Part shown: piece after piece, positions 51,684 through 60,293 of the stretch
Position numbering within the stretch: the stretch's first letter is position 1
Layout: each line of letters opens with the position of its first letter
Source of the DNA: Streptomyces acidiscabies
GTDB taxonomy: Bacteria; Actinomycetota; Actinomycetes; Streptomycetales; Streptomycetaceae
DNA: 64,000 nt
Assembly: GCF_020010905.1 (NCBI RefSeq)
Contig: NZ_JAGJBY010000001.1
Coordinates: 1,012,001 to 1,076,000, forward strand
Direction of reading: 5' to 3'
Notes under the pieces: model-generated
Told to the model about the DNA's origin: nothing
The model's database searches: none
The model's input: only the letters and a program-made list of their open reading frames with translations
Made by a program: the position numbers and the translations under genes

Positions 51684-51745
51684 CCACGCAACGCCGACGG
51701 CCGATGCTCCGTCGGGTAGGGGGAGCAGCCACGACCCACCCCCTG
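51684..51745 (+). ncRNA. Repeated structured element, copy 1 (candidate RNA leader)
   Basis: Bases 51684-51705 are identical to 58623-58644, and the following GGGGGA(G/A)CAGCCAC...CCCCC hairpin is conserved in shape but not in sequence. In the second copy it forms the leader of a DMT transporter gene. Here no intact plus-strand gene follows, only a short decayed-looking reading (about 51760-51925). Conservation across unrelated surroundings suggests a structured regulatory RNA. Confidence 0.45.
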
Positions 51746-51916
51746 AAGAGGAGGAAGCACTCGCGGCTCGTGCTGCTGTCAGATCGCTGCCACCCGGCCA
51801 CGGTGCTGAACAAGGCCGATGAAATCGACCGCTTTGACGTCCTGCTGGCGCCTTATGGCAAGACTCGCACTGGGTTGCCCGGGAAGCTAGCTACCCCGGG
51901 CAACCGTGTCGCTTGG

Positions 51917-52306
51917 CTAACCTAGAGCCTTTTTATAGATGGCTTCGTACTGTGCGTATACGCGCCCTAGCTTACGTTCGTCCTTCCTGATCTCCAAGAA
52001 TTCCAGGATGAGCGAGAATAGCCGATCGACTATCTGCCGGTTCTCGTTCGGAGTGAAGTGATCCGGTTCTTTCCAGCCTCCGACATCGACTCCGGGGAGC
52101 GCTTCCTGGATGACAAGTAGGTGCCATTGGAGGCTGCTGCACTCGTTGCGGCGTACGATCAGCCACTCCCTGAATCCGTAGAGCAGCCCGCCGGATCTGG
52201 CTAGGTCGAATCCTTGGAGGAGCATGGTCGTCGGGTAGTAATAGCCGTTCAGACCGAAAACGCCTGGCCTGTCGTGAAGGGCCTGGATGAGTTCCTTGTC
52301 GTTCAT
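51917..52306 (-). CDS. Candidate immunity protein of the papain-like toxin
   Basis: A soluble 129-residue protein beginning MNDKELIQALHDRPGVFGLN and rich in aromatic and charged residues, with no signal peptide. It starts 7 bp after the stop of the 1211-residue ALF-repeat protein and is lower in GC than its neighbours, as is the toxin tail. Position, size and composition fit a cytosolic immunity protein that neutralises the papain-like C-terminal domain. I do not recognise a named immunity family. Confidence 0.7.
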   Translation of the reverse strand: MNDKELIQALHDRPGVFGLNGYYYPTTMLLQGFDLARSGGLLYGFREWLIVRRNECSSLQWHLLVIQEALPGVDVGGWKEPDHFTPNENRQIVDRLFSLILEFLEIRKDERKLGRVYAQYEAIYKKALG

Positions 52307-52313
52307 GCCTTCC

Positions 52314-55300
52314 CTAGAATCCGAAGTCGATCACGTCGGTCCATTCCCATCGTGATTTATACTCGGCGATACTCTCGCCGCCTCTACCTGTCCATGCATC
52401 GTAGACCTTACCGTTGTACACCACTACGACATGCATATACCATCCCGCCTCTTTTCCTCGGTAGGGCGGAAGGAATGGACTCATCGTGGGCTTTATCGTG
52501 AATATTGTTCCCCCGCCGAGGCTTTTGCGAATCTGTTCAGCACATATCTCGCAACCAGAAGAGCCGGGGATTTCGTTCACGCTTTTGGGCAATCCCGGAA
52601 CTTTATGCTCGCCGCACGGTGATCCCGCCGAAGCGGCGATGGCCGTAGTGGACTCGACCTGCGAGAGTGTCAGCCCGGGAGTCTTACCGAGGATCTTGCA
52701 GCCGCGTTTGAGGAGCTTCAGCTCGTCGAGGATTTTCTCAAGCCATTTGTACTTGCCAGCAATGAGCGCATCCGTCATGAGCCCCTTGCAGTTGTCGATG
52801 TCCTTCTTGCGGAGGCAGACCTCCAGGTCGGTGAGACCCAGGATCGAGAGCTCGGCGTTGAGGAGCTGATCCATCGCGTCGGCGAACTCTTTGCTGTGGG
52901 CGACGATGTCGCAGAGGGTCTCTTCGTGCTGGCACCAGCGGGCGAGTTTCTGCGGGTCGCAGGGGACGAGGCTTTGCCCGCAGCGATACAGCTCGGCAGC
53001 GCGGCGGCCGTTGTCGTTTTTCTCTTTCTCCTTGGCCGTGACGGCGGCCTTCCGCCGTGCCTCTTCCTCCTCGCGCTGCTTGGTGACCGCGACGGTGAAC
53101 GCCTCGGTGGCTGCCTTGAGCGCCTCGGCTGCGTCCTGGCCGGCGGCGTCGGCGGACTTCCGAGCCTCGGTGGCGTGGTAGGCAGCGGTGGAGGCGGCGG
53201 CCTGGGCAGTCTCGGACGAGAGGGTGGCGTCGGTGGCGGAGCGGGCCGCGTCAGCTGCGGAGACGTTCGCGCGGTTGGCGGCGTCCCTCGCTGTCCGGGC
53301 GGAGGCGGCGGCCTGTGCCGCGGAGGTCTCGGCAGCCTTGGCGTATTGGTCCGCCTGCTGGGCGTACCCCTGCGCCTTGGTGGCGGCTTCGCTTGCCCGG
53401 GTGGCCCATTCCGACGCTTCGGCGGCGGCTTTTCGAGCGGTGGCGGCAACCTTCTGCGCGGTCGCGGCGTTCTGCGTGGCGGTTGCCGCGATCTTCGCCG
53501 CGTCGGCGATCAGTTTCTGCACCTGTGCCACGTGCGTGGCGGCCAGGTGGTCCTTGCGCTGAGCCGTGTATTGACCCGAGGCGATGAACGCGTGCAGTGC
53601 CTGGGCAGAACCTTCCAGTGCGATCCGGGCTGCCGCTCTGACCTCGGGACCGCCACTGTCGATCAGCTGCGCGGCTCTGACGCGCTCGTCCTGGGTACGG
53701 GCGGTGTACTGCGTCGTGACCAGGAACTCGCTGTACTTCTTGGGGTCGCCGGAGGCCAGAGCCGTACGGCCGGTCTCGGTGAGGATGGGACCGGCATCGG
53801 AGAGGACCTGCGCGATGGTGACACGCATGCCTTCGGCGGCGGCCTGGTACTGGCCGCTCTGGATGAACGCCGTAACAGCCGAGGCGTCCCCGTCGAGAGC
53901 GGTCTCGGCCGCGTCCCGGACGGCCTGGTTGTCGCTTTCCTCGGCAAGGCGCTCGACGTAGGAACGGTCGTCCTGCTGCTGCGCGTTCGGCCAGCCGTTG
54001 CGCAGGTAGTCGATGACGACGTCGTCGGGACCGCCGAGGGCGGCTTCTGCGGCGGCGCGTCCCCATGCGGTGCCGTTCTTCATCACCTGAACGGCCAGGG
54101 TGCGGCCTTCCGAGGCGACGACGGCTGGGTCGGCTCCCTGCTCGGCGGCCTTGGCGACGAGGCGGTCGCGTTCGATCTGCTGGGCTTGGGCCACTTGATT
54201 CTGCTCGGCCTGCGCGGTGGCCTGGGCGTCTGCCTCCGCCTTGTCGTCGCGGGCTCGTTCGAGTCCGGCGTTGGTCCGGCCGAGCAGTTCTTCGGTCTCG
54301 ACCTCGCGTGCGAGGGTGAAGATCTGCTGAGCCTTGCTCACGGCAGCGGTGGCCGCGTTTGCCGCGGCTGTTGCGGCGTTCGCGTGCTCGGTGGACTTGG
54401 CTGCGGCTGTCGCGGCGTCGCCTGCGTGCTCGGCGGCTTCGTTGGCCGCGTTGCCGGCGTTGCGTGCGTGAGTTGCTGCGGACCGGGCAGCGTCACGGGC
54501 TTCACGTGCAGCAGTGGCCGCTTTGGCCGCGAGGGACTCGGCTGCAGTTGCCGCGCGGTTGGCTTCTTCAGCGTGCCGTTTGGCTGCTGCAGCGGCTGCG
54601 CGTGCCTCAGCGGCTGCAGCGCTCGACTGGCCGGCATAGTTGCCGGCCTCGTTGGCAGCGTTGGCTGCGGCGTCGGCGTTGGTGCTCGCGCCTATGGCAG
54701 AGCGGGCAGCGGCGCCTGCGGCATCGGCGGCCTTCGCTGCTTGGTCGGCGGCGTCTGCGGCCAGGTCGGCGCCCTTGGCCGCGTTGAGCGCGTCCGTCGC
54801 GGCCTGCCGGGCGGCAGACGCGTTCTTCGCGTCCACGGCTGCGTCGGCGGCTGCGTTGCGGGCACGCGAGGCGGCCTGGGACGCACCGGCCGCTGCGGCT
54901 GCTGCCTGCGACGCGGCGTTGGCCGCGACCTTGGCAGAACTGCTTGCGGCGGCGGCCGAGTCGATCGCTCTCTGTGCGGCGCCGGCGGCTTGTGAAGCGG
55001 CGGTGGCAGCTCGTTTGGCAGCGGCGGCAGCCCTGTCCGTGTCGCCCTTGGCGGCCCTGGCCTCGGCCTCGGCCTCCAGCGCCGCTTCCTTGGCGAGCTC
55101 GGCGGCCTTGACGGCCTTGGTGGACTCGGCCTGAGCGGCGGTGGTCCGGGCGGCGGCCTGCCGTCCGGCTGCGGCAGCTTGCGCGGCCAGTTCGGAGACA
55201 GTGGCGTGTTCCTGGTCCTTGGCTCGGGCCACGAACTGGCCGACCTCCAGGAACTCCCGGATATCGGCGGCACTTCCGCTCAAGGCGATACGTCCGGCCG

Positions 55301-55949
55301 CCCGCACGTTAGTGCCACCTACGCTGATGATCTGGGCCACTTGGACCCGCTCGTCCTGCTGTTGCTGGACGTACTGACCTTCTGCGAGGAACTTCCGAAC
55401 GTCCTCGGACGTGCCGGTGAGCGCGGCTCGGCCTGCCTCCTGCACCATCGGTCCCGAAGAGTCGATGATCTGGGCGACCCGGACACGGCTGTCCTGTTCC
55501 AGCGGGGCTTCCCAGCCCCAGCTGATGAAGATCTCCAGTTGCTCCCGAGTGCCTCCCAGCGCATTGCGGGCAGCGGTGAGTAGTTCGGGGCCACCAACGC
55601 TCGCAAGTTGTGCGGCGGTCACCCGTTGATCCTGGAAGGAGAGAGCGTCAACTGCCGCGAGGAAGGCTTCGACATCCGCGTCGCTGCCGGTCAGAGCAGC
55701 CTCGGCAGCTGCTTTTACGCCAGGCCCGCCAGCCCGCCAGTAGTCGACGACTGTTTCACGATCGGCGTTTAGAACGGTTGTCTGGGCGGAAACTTGGAGG
55801 CTCTCCCCCGTGCCTCCAGTAGCCGCAGTGACGGGTGACGCACCCAGTAGGCCGACAGTAAGGATCAATGGCAGGAGGGTCAGCGTCGTCCGGCGTATCA
55901 CGCGTGTTGGTTTTCCGGCGCTATCCGATAGGTAAGTTCTTCGCTTCAT
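52314..55949 (-). CDS. Large exported ALF-repeat/coiled-coil protein with papain-like C-terminal domain (cassette 2)
   Basis: A 1211-residue protein. A signal segment (about 20-43; LTLLPLILTVGLLGASPVTA) is followed by ALF repeats (about 55-255; units such as GTSEDVRKFLAEGQYVQQQQ). An Ala-rich coiled coil (about 260-570), a second ALF block (about 625-800) and a second Ala-rich coil (to about 970) follow. A Cys-containing linker then leads to a C-terminal domain of about 81 residues. There GCEICAEQI gives Cys1133/Cys1136, WYMHVVVVYNG His1173 and KVYDAWTG Asp1184, a Cys-His-Asp order like papain-fold polymorphic toxins. A small soluble gene follows 7 bp downstream. Repeat architecture and neighbours match the protein at 31134-34514, while the C-termini are unrelated. 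ATG 55949 follows AGAAGGGTGG. Confidence 0.83.
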   Translation of the reverse strand: MKRRTYLSDSAGKPTRVIRRTTLTLLPLILTVGLLGASPVTAATGGTGESLQVSAQTTVLNADRETVVDYWRAGGPGVKAAAEAALTGSDADVEAFLAAVDALSFQDQRVTAAQLASVGGPELLTAARNALGGTREQLEIFISWGWEAPLEQDSRVRVAQIIDSSGPMVQEAGRAALTGTSEDVRKFLAEGQYVQQQQDERVQVAQIISVGGTNVRAAGRIALSGSAADIREFLEVGQFVARAKDQEHATVSELAAQAAAAGRQAAARTTAAQAESTKAVKAAELAKEAALEAEAEARAAKGDTDRAAAAAKRAATAASQAAGAAQRAIDSAAAASSSAKVAANAASQAAAAAAGASQAASRARNAAADAAVDAKNASAARQAATDALNAAKGADLAADAADQAAKAADAAGAAARSAIGASTNADAAANAANEAGNYAGQSSAAAAEARAAAAAAKRHAEEANRAATAAESLAAKAATAAREARDAARSAATHARNAGNAANEAAEHAGDAATAAAKSTEHANAATAAANAATAAVSKAQQIFTLAREVETEELLGRTNAGLERARDDKAEADAQATAQAEQNQVAQAQQIERDRLVAKAAEQGADPAVVASEGRTLAVQVMKNGTAWGRAAAEAALGGPDDVVIDYLRNGWPNAQQQDDRSYVERLAEESDNQAVRDAAETALDGDASAVTAFIQSGQYQAAAEGMRVTIAQVLSDAGPILTETGRTALASGDPKKYSEFLVTTQYTARTQDERVRAAQLIDSGGPEVRAAARIALEGSAQALHAFIASGQYTAQRKDHLAATHVAQVQKLIADAAKIAATATQNAATAQKVAATARKAAAEASEWATRASEAATKAQGYAQQADQYAKAAETSAAQAAASARTARDAANRANVSAADAARSATDATLSSETAQAAASTAAYHATEARKSADAAGQDAAEALKAATEAFTVAVTKQREEEEARRKAAVTAKEKEKNDNGRRAAELYRCGQSLVPCDPQKLARWCQHEETLCDIVAHSKEFADAMDQLLNAELSILGLTDLEVCLRKKDIDNCKGLMTDALIAGKYKWLEKILDELKLLKRGCKILGKTPGLTLSQVESTTAIAASAGSPCGEHKVPGLPKSVNEIPGSSGCEICAEQIRKSLGGGTIFTIKPTMSPFLPPYRGKEAGWYMHVVVVYNGKVYDAWTGRGGESIAEYKSRWEWTDVIDFGF

Positions 55950-56101
55950 TGGCCACCCTTCTCATTTTTTGGTTGGCGGCTCGCGAATTCGAGTCGCTGA
56001 TCGGGCGGCTGGTAAGTCTATCCATCAATACTCGCCGTGTAAGGGATTACTTACCGGCGTGTTTTGGTTCATGTCGGACTTAATGGGGCAAAAATTTAAC
56101 G

Positions 56102-56130
56102 TTGACTTTGACCTTCGGTATGCCTACGCT
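56102..56130 (+). promoter_or_regulatory. Strong candidate promoter of cassette 2 plus-strand genes
   Basis: TTGACT (56102-56107) and TACGCT (56125-56130) with a 17-bp spacer fit a vegetative sigma promoter. The start codon of the small secreted protein gene lies at 56211, leaving a leader of about 70 bases. The region is clearly AT-richer than its flanks. Confidence 0.6.
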
Positions 56131-56210
56131 ATGGGTTCGCTTTGCCTGTGACATCCTGCCTGTTCGGAATATTGCAGGCGGTGGGGGGCTATTTCTTCAG
56201 GGGGGCTTTC

Positions 56211-56708
56211 ATGTCTTCGCGTGTCCGTACGTTCTTCTTCTCTGGATTTCTTGTTGCGTGCGTCACGTTGGCAGGGATCTCTGTCGCATCGGCTGACGAT
56301 CCGCCGGCGAATCCAAAGCCGCCAACCGCTATCGAGGACTACGGTTATCCCGGCGCCGATCGGATCCTCACCGAAAAAGGAATCACCCTGAAGAGGGGCG
56401 ACGGCCGTATCCTCCTGGCCGACTGTGACCAGGCAGCCCAGCAGATTCGTGTCTACACGGTCGAGGACACCGTGACGGGTCGCGAAGGGCTTTACTGCTT
56501 CCGTGCTCTTGGTACGACTGGCTGGCTCACGCTGGAGCTTCCCCGGGTCTTCGGTATCGAGGCTGCGGACCGTCCGGTTCGCGCCAGCCTCACCGCCAAC
56601 GGCGAGACCACATCGGTCAGCGTCGAACAGGGCGGCTGGACTTCCGTAGGTGAAGGAACGGTCGGGGGAGCCCGGTCGGTCCTTGTCGAACTTCGTGTGA
56701 CTGGTTGA
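56211..56708 (+). CDS. Small secreted protein, shared cassette family (cassette 2)
   Basis: A 165-residue exported protein. A cleavable signal peptide (about 1-27, ending SVASA) is followed by YPGADRILTEKGITLKRGDG, then RILLADC, YCFRALGTT and GWLTLELPRVFGI. The order and spacing match the protein at 34789-35292, including two conserved cysteines. ATG 56211 has an AGGGGGG ribosome site; an upstream in-frame start at 56142 is less likely. It is divergent from the ALF-repeat gene and its stop lies 50 bp before the trypsin-fold gene. Confidence 0.75.
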   Translation: MSSRVRTFFFSGFLVACVTLAGISVASADDPPANPKPPTAIEDYGYPGADRILTEKGITLKRGDGRILLADCDQAAQQIRVYTVEDTVTGREGLYCFRALGTTGWLTLELPRVFGIEAADRPVRASLTANGETTSVSVEQGGWTSVGEGTVGGARSVLVELRVTG

Positions 56709-56758
56709 CCCATGCCCGTCTCCACAGAACCGACTTCTTCTGCGGCAAGGAACCTTTG

Positions 56759-58462
56759 ATGATTTCACGCGACCTGAATCCGACCGGACGATCAAGACGT
56801 CTCCGCCACCCCGCGAGTGACCTGTACGAGGGCATACGCGCTCGTGTCACGGTCACCGCCGTCACTGGTGCCCTTGCACTTTCCGCTCTTGCCGTCCCAC
56901 CTGCTCAGGCACTGGACGGGACAACGGCAACCGGCACGTCGTACGCGTTCACCGCGAAGCTCGCGATCGGTGACACGTTCCGTTCCTGCACCGGCACCCT
57001 GGTCAACGCGCAGTGGATTCTCACCGCGAGCAGTTGTTTCGCCGCGGATCCCGCGGCGGGTTTCACGGTCGCCGCGGGTGCGCCGAAGTGGAAGACGACC
57101 GCGACCGTCGGCCGTACCGACCTCACCACCACGGCCGGCCAGGTCAGGGACGTCGTGGAACTGGTCCCGCACGCGGACCGTGACCTGGTGCTGGCCAGGC
57201 TCGCCACCCCCGTACGCGGTGTCACCCCGCTGCGGGTCGGTGCGACCGCGCCGACGGCCGGCGAGCAGCTCAAGGGCACCGGGTACGGCCGGACCAAGGA
57301 CACCTGGGTGCCGGGCACGCTGCGCTCGGGCACGTTCACCGTCAACCGGGCCGACGCCACCGAACTCCAGATCGACGGCACCCCCGTCTGCAAGGGCGAC
57401 ACCGGCGCGCCGGTCTTCCGGGAGAAGGACGGCCTGCCCGAACTCGCGGCGGTGACGACCGCGTCCTGGCAGGGCGGCTGCCTCGGTGTCACCGAGACCC
57501 GTACCGACGCGCTGGCCACCCGTGTCGACGACCTCGCCGCCTGGGTGAAGCAGTCCACCGCCTCGACGCTGACCCCGTGGCGTCTGCAGATGGTCACCGT
57601 CGCGGACAAGGACCTCTTCCACACGGTGCGCGACAGCAACTGGGACTGGTCGGCGTTCGGCGACGTCGAACGGGCGGCCGGCGGTATCGGGGACATCGCC
57701 CAGGCGTCCGACGCGGCCGTCAGCGGTACGAACACCGTGCTCGCTCTCGGCGCGGACGGTGTCGTCTACGAGACGAAGCGCAACCCCAACGGCACCTGGG
57801 TGGCCTTCCGCTCCCTGGCCGGTGAACTCGGCGCGCTCGCGGGCCTGAAGAAGATCTCCGTGACCTCCACCGGCTCCACCCTCGGCCTCGTCGCGATCAC
57901 CGGCAGCCGCGTCCACCACGCCGTGCGCGACGCCTCCGGCACATGGTCGAAGTGGGGCGACGTCACCGCCGCGGTCGGCACCCTCGCCAACCCCACCGAC
58001 ATCACCGTCACGAAGGTCGGCGACACCACCCACGTCGGTGTCATCGCCAACAGCGGCAAGGCCTACCACACGGTCCGCAACACTGACGGGACCTGGGGCA
58101 CCTGGGGCGAGATCACGAAGATCTCCGGCTCCCCCGCCACCGTCCGCGCGATGGCGTTCTCCGGGACCAGCACCGCCGATCTCCAGGCCGTCCTCGTCGA
58201 ACCCACCGGCACCGTCCGCCACGTCGCCCGGATCGCCGACGGCACCTGGACCACGTTCGGCACCCTCACCGTCCTGGGCACCGGACCCGTCACCGCCATC
58301 GACGCGACCACCGTCGACAACGAATTCCACACCGCGATCATCCGCGACGGCCGGATCACCCACACCCTCCGCCACACCGACGGCACCTGGGAACCCGCCG
58401 ACACACCCCCCGCCACCCCCGCCAACCCCACCTCCCTCGCCCTCACCGGCAGCTGGAACTGA
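56759..58462 (+). CDS. Secreted trypsin-fold (S1) pseudoprotease with tectonin-like repeats (cassette 2)
   Basis: A 567-residue exported protein. The long N-region and signal (about 1-51, ending PPAQA) precede a chymotrypsin-fold domain (about 52-272). Six blade-like repeats of about 47 residues follow (HTVRDSNWDWSAFGDV, HAVRDASGTWSKWGDV, HTVRNTDGTWGTWGEI and others), resembling a tectonin/PLL beta-propeller. The catalytic His position reads TASSC (Ser92) and the catalytic Ser motif reads GDTGAP (Thr215), so two of three triad residues are lost and it should be inactive as a protease. ATG 56759 sits behind AAGGA. It corresponds to the FG-GAP-tailed protein of cassette 1, with a different propeller. 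Confidence 0.87.
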   Translation: MISRDLNPTGRSRRLRHPASDLYEGIRARVTVTAVTGALALSALAVPPAQALDGTTATGTSYAFTAKLAIGDTFRSCTGTLVNAQWILTASSCFAADPAAGFTVAAGAPKWKTTATVGRTDLTTTAGQVRDVVELVPHADRDLVLARLATPVRGVTPLRVGATAPTAGEQLKGTGYGRTKDTWVPGTLRSGTFTVNRADATELQIDGTPVCKGDTGAPVFREKDGLPELAAVTTASWQGGCLGVTETRTDALATRVDDLAAWVKQSTASTLTPWRLQMVTVADKDLFHTVRDSNWDWSAFGDVERAAGGIGDIAQASDAAVSGTNTVLALGADGVVYETKRNPNGTWVAFRSLAGELGALAGLKKISVTSTGSTLGLVAITGSRVHHAVRDASGTWSKWGDVTAAVGTLANPTDITVTKVGDTTHVGVIANSGKAYHTVRNTDGTWGTWGEITKISGSPATVRAMAFSGTSTADLQAVLVEPTGTVRHVARIADGTWTTFGTLTVLGTGPVTAIDATTVDNEFHTAIIRDGRITHTLRHTDGTWEPADTPPATPANPTSLALTGSWN

Positions 58463-58467
58463 CCTCC

Positions 58468-58512
58468 GACACAGCCCCGGCCCACCCCTCCGAGGTGGAC
58501 CGGGGCTGTGTC
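58468..58512 (+). terminator. Terminator after the cassette 2 trypsin-fold gene
   Basis: GACACAGCCCCGG (58468-58480) pairs perfectly with CCGGGGCTGTGTC (58500-58512), with further pairing inside the loop, and is followed by the T-rich TCGTTTCTCTTTT. It begins 5 bp after the stop codon. Confidence 0.9.
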
Positions 58513-58622
58513 TCGTTTCTCTTTTGAACGAGCAGGAGGCGGGAGCCCGAGGCGGTACCAGCATGTTCGGGTTTGCCGGGACGACGGTTCGCGCGTCCGG
58601 AGCGTATGAACACTGACTCGCC

Positions 58623-58692
58623 CCACGCAACGCCGACGGCCGATCCCACGTCTGGCAGGGGGAACAGCCACCCCCCTGGAACGGAGTGCCCG
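58623..58692 (+). ncRNA. Repeated structured element, copy 2 (leader of the DMT transporter gene)
   Basis: The first 22 bases match 51684-51705 exactly. A GGGGG-AACAGCCA-CCCCC hairpin follows, and the element ends at the GTG start (58693) of the transporter gene, with GGAG inside its last part. A position immediately before a transporter gene suggests a riboswitch or other cis-acting RNA. I cannot assign it to a known class. Confidence 0.5.
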
Positions 58693-59604
58693 GTGCTCGT
58701 AGGACTGCTGACTGCCGTCGTGGCCTCGATTTGTTATGGCACGGGCTCCGTGTTGCAAGCCGTTGGGTCGCGGAAGTCGGCTCGGCGGCAAGTTGAGGCT
58801 GGCGGGCAAGTTACCGCGCATGGTGGGCCCAGTCTTTCGTCCACCGCTCAGGCCGCCATGACCTGGGAGTTTATTGTCGGGACGGTGCTGGACTTTGTCG
58901 GGTTCGGGCTCGGGGCGTTGGCCGCTCGGCTGTTGCCGTTGTTTTTGTCGCAGACCGTTATTAGCGCGAATCTTGTTATTACGGCCGTGCTCAGCGTCAA
59001 GATGCTGGGGATTCGGCTGACGCGGGCGGAGTGGACGTCCATCGCCGTTGTTTGTTCGGCGCTGGTGCTGCTCGCTAGCGCGGCCGGGCCCGAGGGTAGT
59101 GGGCATACGCCGATCAGTACGCACTGGTGGCTCCTCGCGATCTCCGTGCTGCTGATCGTGGGCGGGACTGTGCTCGTTCGGCTGCTCGGGGCGCGCGCCG
59201 CGATCCTCGCCGGGCTGCTCTCCGGGCTCGGGTTCGGGGCGCTTGGGGTGGGCGTGCGGGTGTTGAACGGGGTTGATCCGTTTGATCTGGGCGCGCTGCT
59301 TGGTGATCCCGCTCTGTACGCCATCCTCGTCGCCGGGATCGGCGGCATGTACCTGCACACCGTCGCGCTCCAGATCGGCTCGGTGAACGGTGCTACGGCC
59401 GCGCTCGTCGTCGGCGAGACCGTGCTCCCCGGCATGATCGGCGTCTGGTGGCTGGGCGATGCCTCCCGGCCCGGGTTCGGGTGGCTCGCGGTGATCGGGT
59501 TCGTTCTGGCCGTTTCGGGGGCGGTGGCTGTGGCCTGGTTCGGGTCGGAGGAGGAAGCGGCTTCGGACGACGCCGTCGGGCGGGAGCCGGAGCGGGTGCC
59601 TTAA
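58693..59604 (+). CDS. DMT-family membrane transporter (EamA/NIPA-like)
   Basis: A 303-residue membrane protein with nine to ten predicted segments. It begins VLVGLLTAVVASICYGTGSV and has the internal two-fold layout of drug/metabolite transporters. A glycine at the helix packing point of SICYGTGSV and the later SVNGATAALVVGE helix are typical. Some members with this N-terminus are annotated NIPA-like magnesium transporters, but the substrate is uncertain. GTG 58693 was chosen since hydrophobic family sequence starts there and GGAG precedes it. The conserved leader (58623-58692) suggests RNA-level control. Confidence 0.8.
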   Translation: MLVGLLTAVVASICYGTGSVLQAVGSRKSARRQVEAGGQVTAHGGPSLSSTAQAAMTWEFIVGTVLDFVGFGLGALAARLLPLFLSQTVISANLVITAVLSVKMLGIRLTRAEWTSIAVVCSALVLLASAAGPEGSGHTPISTHWWLLAISVLLIVGGTVLVRLLGARAAILAGLLSGLGFGALGVGVRVLNGVDPFDLGALLGDPALYAILVAGIGGMYLHTVALQIGSVNGATAALVVGETVLPGMIGVWWLGDASRPGFGWLAVIGFVLAVSGAVAVAWFGSEEEAASDDAVGREPERVP

Positions 59605-59645
59605 TCGGGTGCCGGTGAAGATCGGCAGACGTAAGTTCTGGGCCC

Positions 59646-60287
59646 ATGGACTGGCTTACCTGGCATGACGCGTACGACAACCCCGACTCCTACCTCTCAA
59701 GTCGCCTCGCCCTGGTGAAGGAACGCATTCGCGAGGCCCTGGACGCCGCCCCGGAAGGGGAGTTGAGGGTGGTGAGTCTGTGTGCGGGGCAGGGGCGGGA
59801 TCTGATCGAGGTGTTGGCCGAGCATCCGAGGCGGAAGGATGTGACGGCTCGACTTGTCGAACTGGACGCCCGTAATACCGAGTTCGCCCGGGAGTTGGCG
59901 GCGGAGGCGGGACTCGATCAGGTCGAGGTCGTCACCGGGGACGCGTCCCTCACCGATCACTACGTCGACTTCGCGCCCGCCGACATCGTCATGGTCTGCG
60001 GCTTGCTCGGGAATGTCGTACGCACCGACATGAAGCGCATCATCGACCACTGCACGGCACTCTGCCGAACCGGCGGCACGCTCGTGTGGACCCGTACGCG
60101 GCACTTCGGTACGCCGCTTCAACAGTGGCTGGAGGAGCGGGAGTTCGAGCCGGTGTGGGTGTCCGGGCCGGAGGTCGAGCATGGGGTGGGAGCGCATCGG
60201 TACCGGGGCGAGAACCGTCAACTGGCAAGCGGCGTCAGCATGTTCGAGTTCATCGGGTACGACGTGCTGGACGCGCGGGAGTTGTGA
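59646..60287 (+). CDS. Class I SAM-dependent methyltransferase-like protein
   Basis: A 213-residue Rossmann methyltransferase. Motif I reads VVSLCAGQGRDLIEVL, the acidic residue of motif II is in LVELDARN, and VTGDASLTDHY and DIVMVCGLLGNVV supply motifs III and IV. The substrate is unknown. It lies 41 bp downstream of the transporter gene. Its 3' end is convergent with a small frameshifted reading frame on the other strand. Confidence 0.83.
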   Translation: MDWLTWHDAYDNPDSYLSSRLALVKERIREALDAAPEGELRVVSLCAGQGRDLIEVLAEHPRRKDVTARLVELDARNTEFARELAAEAGLDQVEVVTGDASLTDHYVDFAPADIVMVCGLLGNVVRTDMKRIIDHCTALCRTGGTLVWTRTRHFGTPLQQWLEEREFEPVWVSGPEVEHGVGAHRYRGENRQLASGVSMFEFIGYDVLDAREL

Positions 60288-60293
60288 GCGGGG

